DNA of 64,000 nucleotides from Cryobacterium sp. MP_M3 (GTDB lineage: Bacteria; Actinomycetota; Actinomycetes; Actinomycetales; Microbacteriaceae): NCBI RefSeq assembly GCF_015752155.1, contig NZ_JADOVI010000005.1:174369-238368 (forward strand), read 5' to 3'. A program made the position numbers and the translations under genes. This document shows, in pieces, positions 27,661-36,219 of the stretch; within the stretch, counting starts at the first letter, position 1; each line of letters starts with the position of its first letter. The notes under the pieces are model-generated. The model had not been told where the DNA came from and searched no databases. It saw only the letters and a list, made by a program, of their open reading frames with translations.

Positions 27661-28049
27661 TGGTCATCCTTTGAATTCTGACTTCACCATCAGATAAAAC
27701 ACGTACGTACGATCGTACAGGTAATTTGGGCGACTATACGCACGATGGACTGGGGCGTATCCAGTACAGGCTCGACCAGAAGTCGACGACGACGCCGATG
27801 CCGGTGACGGTGACGGCGACTTGCCTATTCAACGGTGCGCGCATGCAGGTGCTCCCTCTTACGACCCGATCAGTTTGAAGTCCAACCCACCGGACGTCTG
27901 TGCCGTGCCCCGAGACGCCCAGTTGGCTGCAAACAGTTCATCCGTTTCAACTAAGGTCAGAACGATTCGGGAGCATGGCACACGCAGTCCTACCCCTGGC
28001 ACACGCCCGGACGGCGCCGGCGACGAGCTCTGCACTCGCGGACGAGCGG
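27661..28049. promoter_or_regulatory. Promoter region of the chimeric gene-arsN1-isochorismatase unit, with TetR-like operator
   Basis: No gene seen in these 390 bases. The perfect 12-base palindrome GTACGATCGTAC lies at 27707-27718, and ACTATACGCACGAT about 27733-27746 recurs in front of the intact MBL gene (37091 on). Both fit an operator/promoter duplicated with the MBL gene. Confidence 0.5.
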
Positions 28050-29408
28050 TCAGCTGCAGCAGCCGGCTTGAGAAGGATGTCTGGTTTCGTCGGCCGTCGC
28101 ACATGAGGATCCGTCCGGCGTGAGGCTGGTGGAGCACACGCCCGTCGCCGGCAGCGTGAGCTCGACGTTGCTCGCTGCCGTGATGTCGCCGGCGATCCAT
28201 GCGGTGATGGAGCGTACCTGTTCGTATCCGGTGGCGAGCAGGAAGGTGGGCGCGCGGCCATAGCTCTTCATTCCTGCCAGGAAGAATCCAGGCTCCGGGT
28301 GGGTGAGCTCGGCAAAACCGTGAGGCTCGACGTCGCCACAGGTGTGGACGTTTGGGTCGATGAGCGGCGCGAGGCGCTTGGGCGCTTCAATGATCTCGTC
28401 TAGTTCGAGGCGGATCTCTCGAAGCATGCCAAGGTTCGGTCGAAATCCGGTAGCGCTGACCACGAGGTCGGTGTCGTGCTGGAAGAATTCGCCGGCGCGG
28501 GCGCCGTAGAGGCGGACTCCGTCGTCGATACGGCCGAGTCGCACGATCTCGAATCGGTCAACAACGTCGATACGCCCGGCGCTGACGAGCGCGTCGACGC
28601 GGCGGCCGATCGACGCCCGCGCAGCGAGCCCGTCGTCGTCAGAAGTCGTAACCCGGGCAGCGCTTGCGTTTCGGATCAACCACGTGATTCGAGTTCTCGG
28701 TTCCTGCTCGGTCAGCTCCGCCAACGCCAGCAGCGTGTTCGCGGCGGAGTGACCTGCGCCGACCACCGTCGTATGCCGGCCGGCGAAGCGCTCGCGATCA
28801 CGACCGAGAACGTCGGGCAGGGCGTGGCTGACCCGGTCGGCAACCTCGGCGAGTCCGAGTGGATCCAGCCCCGACGAGGCGAGGCTGTTCGGATGCGCAT
28901 AGGTGCCCGACGTGTCGATCACGGCGCGCGCAGTGAACTCCTGGACGCCCTCAACGGTTCGAGCACGGATCAGGAACGGCGTCGACGCACGATGTGCAGT
29001 GCGGGTGCGGTCCATGCCCCGCCGAGTCACCGCCTCAACCACGACGCCGGTCCGGATGCGCAGGGCAAGTGAGTCGAGCGCCGCAAGGGGCTCCAGATAG
29101 TTCTCCACGAGTTCGGCACCCGTCGGGAGACCCTCGGGGTCCGGCAACTGCCACCCAGTTGCTTCGAGCAGTCGGCGCGACGCGGGGTCAACGACGTGCT
29201 TCCACGGCGAGAACAGCCGAGTGTGCCCCCACTGCCGAATGCTGGAGGCGATCTCGTCGCCCGACTCGTAGATCACGAATTCGATTCCGCGCTCGACGAG
29301 GTTGGCGGCGGCAGCAAGCCCGACCGGGCCCGCGCCAATGATCGCGACCGGCAGGGTTTCCAGGCTGCGCTGCTGCACGCTCGGGACGGCGAGATCGATC
29401 AATGTCAT
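28050..29408 (-). CDS. FAD/NAD(P)-binding flavoprotein, ArsO-like
   Basis: 452 aa. An FAD-binding GAGPVGLAAAANL motif is at about residues 22-34, followed by an Arg-rich IRQWGHTRLFSPW block; the second dinucleotide motif is VVGAGHSAANTLLAL and an ATGFRPN-type motif follows (VVSATGFRPNLG). The last 45 residues contain VCSTSL, SSC and CCS: several Cys that could bind As(III) or another thiophilic metal. A good AAGGGAG site precedes ATG 29408. Flavoproteins of this type sit in actinobacterial ars operons; the divergent ArsR remnant supports this. Confidence 0.7.
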   Translation of the reverse strand: MTLIDLAVPSVQQRSLETLPVAIIGAGPVGLAAAANLVERGIEFVIYESGDEIASSIRQWGHTRLFSPWKHVVDPASRRLLEATGWQLPDPEGLPTGAELVENYLEPLAALDSLALRIRTGVVVEAVTRRGMDRTRTAHRASTPFLIRARTVEGVQEFTARAVIDTSGTYAHPNSLASSGLDPLGLAEVADRVSHALPDVLGRDRERFAGRHTTVVGAGHSAANTLLALAELTEQEPRTRITWLIRNASAARVTTSDDDGLAARASIGRRVDALVSAGRIDVVDRFEIVRLGRIDDGVRLYGARAGEFFQHDTDLVVSATGFRPNLGMLREIRLELDEIIEAPKRLAPLIDPNVHTCGDVEPHGFAELTHPEPGFFLAGMKSYGRAPTFLLATGYEQVRSITAWIAGDITAASNVELTLPATGVCSTSLTPDGSSCATADETRHPSQAGCCS

Positions 29409-29435
29409 GATGGTGTGCTCCCTTATATATCGATG

Positions 29436-29473
29436 AACGTCGATGTCTTGAGTTTGCACAGTTCATCGACGTT
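29436..29473. promoter_or_regulatory. ArsR-type operator
   Basis: A 10-base inverted repeat (29436-29445 AACGTCGATG; 29464-29473 CATCGACGTT) with an 18-base spacer lies just upstream of the flavoprotein start and in front of the ArsR remnant, as expected for an ArsR/SmtB binding site. Confidence 0.6.
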
Positions 29474-29496
29474 TGTCAATATTCGAGTAAAAGGCC

Positions 29497-29690
29497 ACCA
29501 GGCCCACAACGCTGCTCCCTCTGAACCAGACTGAGGCGGCCCCTGCTGCACGCCGCAATCCAACGAAACCATCGATCCGGAGCGCGCAGTCGGTCTCGCG
29601 AAGAAGCTCAAGGCACTCGCTGACCCGACCAGACTCCGACTCGTATCACCACCGACCACGGTGCTGCCCACAGCACAAATCATCAGCTGA
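29497..29690 (+). pseudogene. arsR: ArsR family repressor, frameshifted and truncated
   Basis: Two frames together give the start of a thiol-type ArsR: TTLLPLNQTEAAP in one frame, then, after an apparent single-base loss near 29540, CCTPQSNETIDPERAVGL with KALADPTRLRLVS, the first helices of the winged helix. It then runs into unrelated sequence and stops at 29688. No ATG is left in the first frame. The recognition helix and effector domain are gone, so no repressor can be made. Confidence 0.75.
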
Positions 29691-29862
29691 AGTGGCCGAA
29701 TGAGTGTTTCACAGTGTCGAGCGTGAACTCCGATCCTGGCCAGAACCGTGTCGGTGATTCCTCGCGGGAGAGATAGGAGGTGATCGTGGGCGTGGGCAGC
29801 CCGGGATAGGTGACTCTCTTCCCTGCGATCGTGTGGTTTAGGTCGATCACCCGTCGCGTGTG
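29683..29862 (-). pseudogene. Cyclase family (kynurenine formamidase-like) N-terminal fragment
   Basis: On the minus strand the frame VIDLNHTIAGKRVTYPGLP, followed by ITSYLSREES and GSEFTL, matches the first 50 residues of metal-dependent cyclase/formamidase proteins. It stops at 29683 right after, before the HxGTHxDxPxH metal motif. Its 3' end overlaps the 3' end of the ArsR remnant, so the breakpoint of both is the same. Confidence 0.7.
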
Positions 29863-29919
29863 GCGATTGGGGCTGGCCCCTCAAGGAAAGTTGGATTGTT
29901 AGGCATCAATTGTTCCCAT

Positions 29920-30834
29920 TCATGGTTTGCGAGAAGTGGTCGGCGGTCGATAGCAAGCCCGGTGCCTTTCCACCGGTCTCGCCGGGGCGACGGGAAGAGG
30001 CGACGCGATGAACTCGAGCACGGCGTCGAGGGTGACGTCCGCCGATAGGATGCGCCGATGCCCGAGCCCCTCGGTGACGACCAGGTGCGAGCGCTCACCG
30101 TGAGCGGCGTGCAGTTGCTCCGACTGCTCGATGTCGACGACGGGGTCCACTCGATCATGGAGCAGTAGCAGAGCGACCGCGGCCGGAAGTGGGTTCAGGA
30201 CCCCGGAGAAGCGTGAAAGTGCATCAGGTTCGTTCGCGAAGACCCGGCGCACGAACGCTGCGCCCAACTCTGCCGTCGCGGCCGGCTCCAGACCAAGCGA
30301 CTGCCCGAAGTAGCTGAGCAGGTATCCGGGTTCGGCAACCCCCGAAATGCCAACTACACGTTGAGCGTCAAGGCCATTGGCCACGGCGGAGATCGCGCCG
30401 AGCACGCCGAACGAGTGGGCGACGACTGCTTCGAAGGATCCGTGCTGGCGCTGCAGCTGAACCATTGCGTCGACGTACTCGCGCACGTCGGTGTAGCGCC
30501 CGTCGGAACTTCCGTTGGCGGGCGCATCGAAGGAGACGACGGTGTAACCTTCGGCGCGCAGCTCACGGATGAGGCGGGCAAACTGGACGGCCCGGCCGCG
30601 CCAACCGTGCACGAGCAGCACTGCGCGCGCGCCGGTCCCCCACTGGTAGGTGACGACGTTTTTGTTGTTCACGGTGATGGTTCCCACGCGAGCGCTGTCG
30701 TGGGTTGCACGTTCGTCGGGGCGCACGGGCAGACTACTGCCCACACGCCTGAAGAGGATAAGGGCGAGTCGACCAGCCAGGCGCGGGGAGAGAGTTTCAG
30801 CAGCGGAAAAGGCCATCCGGATGACACTAGGCAT
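29920..30834 (-). CDS. Alpha/beta hydrolase
   Basis: 304 aa from ATG 30834 with GAGGAG just upstream. HGWRGRAVQF is the oxyanion loop, AHSFGVLGAI the nucleophile elbow (Ser in HSFG), VDPVVD the Asp strand and GLGHRRIL the catalytic His. The N-terminal 60 residues are basic and could associate with membrane. The last 35 residues are Pro/Arg-rich and may be read-through past the normal end. Divergent from and next to a TetR gene, its likely repressor. Confidence 0.85.
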   Translation of the reverse strand: MPSVIRMAFSAAETLSPRLAGRLALILFRRVGSSLPVRPDERATHDSARVGTITVNNKNVVTYQWGTGARAVLLVHGWRGRAVQFARLIRELRAEGYTVVSFDAPANGSSDGRYTDVREYVDAMVQLQRQHGSFEAVVAHSFGVLGAISAVANGLDAQRVVGISGVAEPGYLLSYFGQSLGLEPAATAELGAAFVRRVFANEPDALSRFSGVLNPLPAAVALLLLHDRVDPVVDIEQSEQLHAAHGERSHLVVTEGLGHRRILSADVTLDAVLEFIASPLPVAPARPVERHRACYRPPTTSRKP

Positions 30835-30913
30835 GCTGGACTCCTCACCAGAAGAACAAGACGAACGTCCGTACATTCAACAATACGGATGATCGTACTA
30901 CTAAACTGGTGTC
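30835..30913. promoter_or_regulatory. Divergent hydrolase/TetR promoter region
   Basis: A 79-base region with CGTCCGTACATT and GGATGATCGTAC half-sites similar to the GTACGATCGTAC palindrome at 27707. It probably holds overlapping divergent promoters and a TetR operator. Confidence 0.5.
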
Positions 30914-31633
30914 ATGAAGCCACTGGACGGTCGAAGAGCCCGCGGCGACGAGTCACGCCGCGCCGTTCTGGCTCGTGCCGTTGATATTGCGTCCGTCAAC
31001 GGGCTGGAGGGGCTCACTATCGGGCGTTTGGCAGCCGAGGTGTCCGCGAGCAAGAGCGGCGTGGCCGCACTCTTCGGCACCAAAGAGCAGCTCCAGCTCG
31101 CCGCGATCGAGACTGCACGCGGCATATTCACCGCCTCCGTCATCGACCCGGCGCGCACAGAACCTCGCGGTCTTCGCCGACTGTGCGCCCTCCTTCGAAG
31201 CTGGATCGACTATTCTGCCGACCGTGTTTTTGAGGGCGGATGTTTTTTCTTCGCTGTTTCCGCTGAATTCGACTCTCGGCCCGGCGTTGTGCACGACGCC
31301 ATTGTGCGGGCTGTCGACGAGAGAGACGCATACATTGCCGCCAACATCGGTCACGCCGTCGATCAGGGAGAGCTGCTCGACACCACCGTCAGCCGACAGC
31401 TCGTGTTCGAACTCACTGCTTTGATCGAGGCGTCCAACTCGTACTCGCTCCTACGCATGTCTGCGGAACCGTACGAATTCGCTCGCGGCGGCGTCGTATC
31501 CCGACTCCTGGCGAGCGGCGCCAACATGACGGTTCTCGCTGAGGCTGGCCTCGTAGATCCGGTCCCCGGCGAACCCGGCACCGGTCGACCCTATCCGCCG
31601 AGAAGCGCGGTACCCAACTCGCTTCGGAAATAG
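30914..31633 (+). CDS. TetR/AcrR family transcriptional regulator
   Basis: 239 aa. HTH region at about residues 18-60 (GLTIGRLAAEVSASKSGVAALF), then the ligand-binding helices with an FEGGCFFFAVSAEFDSRPG core typical of YcdC-like regulators. The C-terminal 20 residues are Pro-rich and overlap the end of the convergent regulator gene. A decayed second copy of its C-terminal half lies at 46500-46800. Likely represses the divergent hydrolase. Confidence 0.9.
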   Translation: MKPLDGRRARGDESRRAVLARAVDIASVNGLEGLTIGRLAAEVSASKSGVAALFGTKEQLQLAAIETARGIFTASVIDPARTEPRGLRRLCALLRSWIDYSADRVFEGGCFFFAVSAEFDSRPGVVHDAIVRAVDERDAYIAANIGHAVDQGELLDTTVSRQLVFELTALIEASNSYSLLRMSAEPYEFARGGVVSRLLASGANMTVLAEAGLVDPVPGEPGTGRPYPPRSAVPNSLRK

Positions 31634-32544
31634 AGTACAACGCGGCCATGGCGCGTCGAGGTGACGAGGCGTCCGGCGTGGAGTGCCCGCAGGTGCTGAT
31701 TGACTGCGGACGTCGTAACGCCCATACGAAGGCCGAGGTCCGTGGACGAAGTTGGCTCGCTGAGAACCGCCAGCAAAGCCGCTCGGGTTCGGCCGAGCAG
31801 TTGAATGGCCCCTGCATCAGTCGCCGACGTGCTTGTCTCCCACATCGCACCCTGGCCGCGTGCCGCGTACAGAATCATCGGCGGCCCGCTGGGATCACTC
31901 GGTGCGCTGGCGCCGCTCGTGAAAATGGTAGGCACGAAAGTCATACCGCGCCCTGCCACTGCCTTTGAGGTCGTCCGTTTGCACTCCACCTGCACAGAAA
32001 GGACGGCGTCGGCGATGGACACCCTGGTGTCAATGGTATTTATCATCGCCGACAATCCGAACTGTGCAATCTGCCGACCGCGATAAGCAATGTCAGCCTC
32101 GAGAAGGGTGCGCATCCGAAGCCAATGTGGTTGAAAGCAACTCTCCCAGTACCGCTCGAGAATGTTGGCCGTTCGGTCGAGAGCGGCTCTCGGATCGCCC
32201 CTCAACGCGGCCGGCATCTCGCCATGTAAAGCCTCGATCTGCCGCGTGAAAAGCGAAGGATCAGTCGACCGGAATCTGTCCAGCTCGTCGACGATCCGCG
32301 TCAGGGGACTTCCCGGTCGCGGATTGAGCAGGTCCGGCGTGCTCAAGCGCGTGTCGATCAGCGCGAGCAGCAGTTCAGTGTCCAGGCGTGAGCGCGCCTT
32401 TTCCGTGCGCCTCAGCCAGGGAAGCTGGAGCGGAAATCGGGCAGGGTCCTTGAGGGCACGGAGCGAGAGCCCCATCTCGCACAGGGGGGAAATACCGAAT
32501 CGCACTTCGCCAACGTCTTCCTCAGTCAGCGTGTAGGTCAGCAT
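31591..32544 (-). CDS. DUF5937/ArsR-type winged helix regulator
   Basis: 317 aa. The N-terminal two thirds match DUF5937 (RFGISPLCEMGLSLRAL, DIAYRGRQIAQFGL), and the C-terminus is an ArsR-like winged helix (TDLGLRMGVTTSAVNQHLRAL, then HGRVVLYFRSELG). Such proteins regulate a neighbouring MFS exporter, here the divergent gene 56 bases away. Its 3' end overlaps the TetR gene by 43 bases on the opposite strand. Confidence 0.85.
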   Translation of the reverse strand: MLTYTLTEEDVGEVRFGISPLCEMGLSLRALKDPARFPLQLPWLRRTEKARSRLDTELLLALIDTRLSTPDLLNPRPGSPLTRIVDELDRFRSTDPSLFTRQIEALHGEMPAALRGDPRAALDRTANILERYWESCFQPHWLRMRTLLEADIAYRGRQIAQFGLSAMINTIDTRVSIADAVLSVQVECKRTTSKAVAGRGMTFVPTIFTSGASAPSDPSGPPMILYAARGQGAMWETSTSATDAGAIQLLGRTRAALLAVLSEPTSSTDLGLRMGVTTSAVNQHLRALHAGRLVTSTRHGRVVLYFRSELGTALLGG

Positions 32545-32560
32545 GAAGCAATACCCTACA

Positions 32561-32596
32561 TCAGTTCTTTTGCGCCCTCACCTCTGGCAGAACTGA
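32561..32596. promoter_or_regulatory. Operator candidate between DUF5937 regulator and MFS gene
   Basis: An 8-base inverted repeat, TCAGTTCT (32561-32568) and AGAACTGA (32589-32596), with a 20-base spacer, fills the 55-base divergent promoter region. Confidence 0.55.
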
Positions 32597-32599
32597 CAT

Positions 32600-33856
32600 A
32601 TGCCTACCAACGCTCCCGCAATCGACCGCATCGAAGTGCACCCCGACGGCCCATCAAGCCAACAGATGTTACGGATTCTCGCCACTCAGATATTCTTGAA
32701 CTCTCTTGGACGCGGTGTCTTCCTGGCTCTCACCGTCCTGTACTTCACATTGATCGTCGGACTGAGCGTCACGGAAATCGCCGTCATTCTTACTGTCTCA
32801 AGCGCGTTGGGCGTGGCCACATCGTGGCTCGGTGGCAGCCTCGCCGACAGAGTGAGCGCCAAGCGACTCCTTCTCGCGCTCCTGGTGGTGGAAGGGCTTG
32901 CCTTACTGTCCTATGCTTTCGCCTCGTCGTTTATGGTTGCGCTCGTCATAGCCTGCGTGGTGAACGGGGCCAGCAGTAGCAGCAAGGCCGTGAGAGCGAC
33001 CATCGTCGGCCGGGCCTTCGAAGGCGAAGTCCGGATCAGGACACGAGCGATCCTACTTACTGTAGGAAACGTCGGAATTGCACTTGGCGGCGCGGCGGCG
33101 AGCATCCCGCTGTTGTTGAATGTCCCGGACGCGTACCGCCTAACAATCGGTATTGCAGGTTTCGCGACCTTGATCAGCGCCGCCCGTATCGCCGCCCTGC
33201 CACGCCGCGTCGACGCTCTTGTGCTCTCCAAGGTCGATCGGGCGGCCTCAGCTCACTTGGTTGGCCGGTCACCCTGGCGGGACCCACGCTACCTGGGCCT
33301 GGCAGCGCTCTCCGCGCTCTTCGGAATACAGTTCGGTCTCGCCGAAATTGGCCTCCCGTTATGGGTCTTGCACCACACGGAGGCCCCGGTTGTCGTCGTT
33401 TCCATAGCTCTGATCGTCAACACGGTTTTGGTAGTCGCCCTGCAGATTCCGCTTTCGCGCGGTAGCCATGACATACGACGCGCAGGAAAAGCGGTTTCCT
33501 TGGCGGGCCTATTCATGGCTATTGCGTGCGCCGTCTACGCTGCGTCCGCAGGAGTGTCTCCCGTACTGGCTCTCGCGCTGATCCTCGCCGCAGCTGTTGC
33601 CCATACGTTCGGCGAAATCCTCTCCTCAGCGGGAATCTGGGGCCTTAGCTATGAGCTCGCCGACCCGCGTAGCGCCGGCGCATACCAGGGACTGTTCGCG
33701 ATGGCGTTCTCAATCGGCACCATGGTGACCCCCGCTGTTATCGCCGTAACCGTTGTAGACAATGGAACAGCAGGTTGGGTCGTACTCGGCGTGATCTTCC
33801 TCGCTTCATCGGCCGGCATTCGCACGATCGCTCATCGTGCCTCGTCGAGCGCATGA
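32600..33856 (+). CDS. MFS transporter
   Basis: 418 aa, about twelve helices; the loop between helices 2 and 3 has GGSLADRVSAKRLL, the MFS motif A variant. It is divergent from the DUF5937 winged-helix regulator, an arrangement seen for drug exporters. Substrate cannot be predicted. Confidence 0.85.
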   Translation: MPTNAPAIDRIEVHPDGPSSQQMLRILATQIFLNSLGRGVFLALTVLYFTLIVGLSVTEIAVILTVSSALGVATSWLGGSLADRVSAKRLLLALLVVEGLALLSYAFASSFMVALVIACVVNGASSSSKAVRATIVGRAFEGEVRIRTRAILLTVGNVGIALGGAAASIPLLLNVPDAYRLTIGIAGFATLISAARIAALPRRVDALVLSKVDRAASAHLVGRSPWRDPRYLGLAALSALFGIQFGLAEIGLPLWVLHHTEAPVVVVSIALIVNTVLVVALQIPLSRGSHDIRRAGKAVSLAGLFMAIACAVYAASAGVSPVLALALILAAAVAHTFGEILSSAGIWGLSYELADPRSAGAYQGLFAMAFSIGTMVTPAVIAVTVVDNGTAGWVVLGVIFLASSAGIRTIAHRASSSA

Positions 33857-33966
33857 TCGTGTTGCACAGTTGATGGCGACCGAACGTCAGCCGCAGAAAT
33901 CAGACGTGACTACGAATTCACGCCTCTTGAGAGGCGACCCGGGCGTGGCATGGATACGATACCCCC

Positions 33967-34755
33967 ATGGGTCCTGACCGGTCGGGTTATGAAGTTGATT
34001 TTCTCGACACCTTCGAGGGTGACGAACTTGACCGAGCGCGTTGGGTTCCGTCGTACCTTCCTCAGTGGGGTAGCCGCGCGTTATCTGCTGCGCGGTACGT
34101 GCAGCAGAACGGCAAACTCCGGCTTCAGATCGAGTCGGATCAGCTTCCATGGTCGCCGGAGCACAACGGCCGCTTACGCGTGTCAAACCTTCAAACCGGG
34201 GTGTTCGCGGGTCCGGTCGGCAGTGAGATCGGCCAGCACCGATTCACGGCGGGGTTGCGCGTCCGCGAGGCCCAAGAGGAGCAGCGTTTGTACACGCCGC
34301 TGTACGGAATCATCGAGGCGCGGATAGCTGCGATCGCCGATCCGAACTGCATGGTGGCGCTGTGGATGATCGGCTTCGAAGACCAACCCGACCGTTCGGC
34401 GGAGATCTGCATCTTTGAGATCTTCGGTAAGGACGTCGCCGAAGACAAAGCCGTTGTGGGCATGGGTTTGCACCCGTTCGGTGACAAGCGGACTCATGAC
34501 GACTTCGTCAAAATCCCCATGGCGATGGACGCACTTGAGTTCCACACCTACAGCGTCGAGTGGCTGCCAGGCGAAGTCAGGTTCTTCATTGACGATGAAC
34601 TGGTCGCATCCATGGAACAGTCTCCCGACTATCCGATGCAGCTCATGCTGAACGTGTATGAATTTGAGGCGACAGCCGAAGAAAGCTACCCCAAAGTGTT
34701 CGAAGTCGATTGGGTGCGGGGCTGGCGACCATTCTCCGATTCCACCAGTTCGTGA
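33967..34755 (+). CDS. GH16 family glycoside hydrolase
   Basis: 262 aa beta-jellyroll protein without a signal peptide. GIIEARI, ALWMIGFED, HTYSVEWLPGEVRFFIDD are standard GH16 strands. The catalytic motif normally written ExDxxE reads E146-I-C-I-F-E151: both acids are kept but the central Asp is Cys. Lack of a secretion signal and this substitution suggest an atypical cytoplasmic enzyme or a different pKa arrangement. ATG 33967 has no clear ribosome site. It converges on the PfkB kinase gene. Confidence 0.8.
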   Translation: MGPDRSGYEVDFLDTFEGDELDRARWVPSYLPQWGSRALSAARYVQQNGKLRLQIESDQLPWSPEHNGRLRVSNLQTGVFAGPVGSEIGQHRFTAGLRVREAQEEQRLYTPLYGIIEARIAAIADPNCMVALWMIGFEDQPDRSAEICIFEIFGKDVAEDKAVVGMGLHPFGDKRTHDDFVKIPMAMDALEFHTYSVEWLPGEVRFFIDDELVASMEQSPDYPMQLMLNVYEFEATAEESYPKVFEVDWVRGWRPFSDSTSS

Positions 34756-34770
34756 CCACGCGGTGAGCAC

Positions 34771-34812
34771 GTCGCCTACGCGGCCCTCCGCTGAGAACCA
34801 GCGATAGGCGAC
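34771..34812. terminator. Inverted repeat between convergent genes
   Basis: GTCGCCTA (34771-34778) and TAGGCGAC (34805-34812) form an 8-bp stem with a 26-base loop between GH16 and PfkB. No U-run, so termination is only a suggestion. Confidence 0.3.
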
Positions 34813-34860
34813 GTTCATCAACCATCGAACCTACAAGCGCTACTCGCCACGGCTCGCAGG

Positions 34861-35715
34861 CTAGCGTTGTAAAGCCTCGAGGGAGGGGTGAAGGTGCTTG
34901 GTGCCGAGCGCAACTGCTGCCTGGCGCGTGGCCGCCAAGAGGGCCTCATCTGTGGATGCGCCGGACAGGGTGGCATCCAGATAACCCGCGAGAAACGCAT
35001 CGCCGGCGCCGTTTGTGTCCCTCACATCCACCGCCACCGCGTTCACACGGTGAAGCCCGTCGGCGTCGAATGCAACGGCGCCGTCTGCGCCGAGAGTACA
35101 CACCACTGCAGCGGCGCCTCCCTCCACCCGTGCGCGCATGAACGGCACCGGTTCATCCATTCCATCACCGTTCATGAAGACGAAACTGGCCACCTCGATG
35201 AACGGTTGGTGGAATTTGGACAGGCCGTCGTAGTCGTGCACATCCGTCCAGATGGGTATGCCAGTACCCGCGGCCGCGGGGAGGAGAGCTCGGGATGTCT
35301 CGGACAGGTCCATCACCAGCGCCGCTGCATCCACACTCAGCGCCTCGAATTGGGCGATGTTCGGTGCGATGAATCCGGGCACTGACAGGTAGATCGACAC
35401 CCGCTCTCCGGCAGGCGTCATCAGGTTCAGGTGCCTTTCGCTGTCGCCGGGAATGTTATCTGCGACCACGGTGATGTCGGCGGACTCGAGCGCCGACCGT
35501 AACCGGTCGGACTCGGGGTCGTCGCCCAGGACGGTGTGACAAATGACGTGGCGGCCCAGTCCTGAAAGGTGCAGCGCTTTTCCTGCAGACGTTCCGCCGA
35601 TCGTCTCGAAATGCTCGAGGGCGAACTGAGTGTGGGGGTGAGGCTCCGGCAGCCGGTCGAGGTACACAAGCTTATTCCACGAGACCGGCCCGCAGATGAG
35701 AATGTGATCGTGCAC
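34861..35715 (-). CDS. PfkB family carbohydrate kinase
   Basis: 284 aa from GTG 35715 (a TTG at 35730 is also in frame). The ribokinase fold is clear: ETIGGTSAGKALHLSGLG near the sugar site and the anion-hole/catalytic motif DTNGAGDAFLAGYL with the base Asp. VCTLGADGAVAFD is the ATP-side strand. Substrate (sugar or nucleoside) unknown; no pathway neighbours. Confidence 0.85.
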   Translation of the reverse strand: MHDHILICGPVSWNKLVYLDRLPEPHPHTQFALEHFETIGGTSAGKALHLSGLGRHVICHTVLGDDPESDRLRSALESADITVVADNIPGDSERHLNLMTPAGERVSIYLSVPGFIAPNIAQFEALSVDAAALVMDLSETSRALLPAAAGTGIPIWTDVHDYDGLSKFHQPFIEVASFVFMNGDGMDEPVPFMRARVEGGAAAVVCTLGADGAVAFDADGLHRVNAVAVDVRDTNGAGDAFLAGYLDATLSGASTDEALLAATRQAAVALGTKHLHPSLEALQR

Positions 35716-35953
35716 TGCTCGGAGCCTCAATTCTCAAGGGGGTCTGTGGTTCGGACCAGATTGACCCAGGCAGCTAGGCGGCGCGTTGCCAACTCCCGGC
35801 GATCGCCACTGGCATAACTCTACGCATTGACTGAATCTTCAGCGCACGGAATCGACTCTCGGGAACGGCAACTCCGCGGCACCGCAACCTCGATTCGGAG
35901 CCCCGTGTCAACCAGGCGTGTCACGGCCAACTCACTCGCGCCACACTGACGCG

Positions 35954-36175
35954 TCACGAGCGCCAGCGCCACCGTCTAGACCGTGTACTCAGCTCCGTGA
36001 GCAGTCCTTTCAGCCGGCCCTTGACGTCGTGGAGATCGCGGCCGCCGGTGTCGATGTCTCTGCCGACACGGTTGACGAGTTCCCAGTCTTCGTAGCGCTT
36101 GCCAGGCATGATCGGCCAGCCCATGGCGAGGCTGTGCGCATCGGTGAAATGGATGGTGGGCTGGGGGTCAGTCAT
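35954..36175 (-). pseudogene. arsC: Arsenate reductase (ArsC, LMW-PTP type), internally deleted
   Basis: 73 aa. Starts MTDPQPTIHF like ArsC proteins (TVLFVC...), then jumps to the C-terminal segment MPGKRYEDWEL with DIDTGGRDLHDVKGRLKGLL, which matches the end of actinobacterial thioredoxin-type arsenate reductases. The P-loop Cys and the middle of the protein are deleted. The ATG overlaps the stop of a leftover acetyltransferase tail (36176-36200, reading STLNGTTP then TGA), the same junction as arsN1/isochorismatase at 26828, so the locus is a deletion derivative. Confidence 0.65.
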
Positions 36176-36219
36176 GGAGTTGTTCCATTCAGAGTGCTGC
36201 CTCCGTCGGCGAGTGGGGC

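Noticed and set aside
28994..29341. Arg-rich plus frame opposite the flavoprotein
   Set aside because: Antisense shadow with low-complexity composition.
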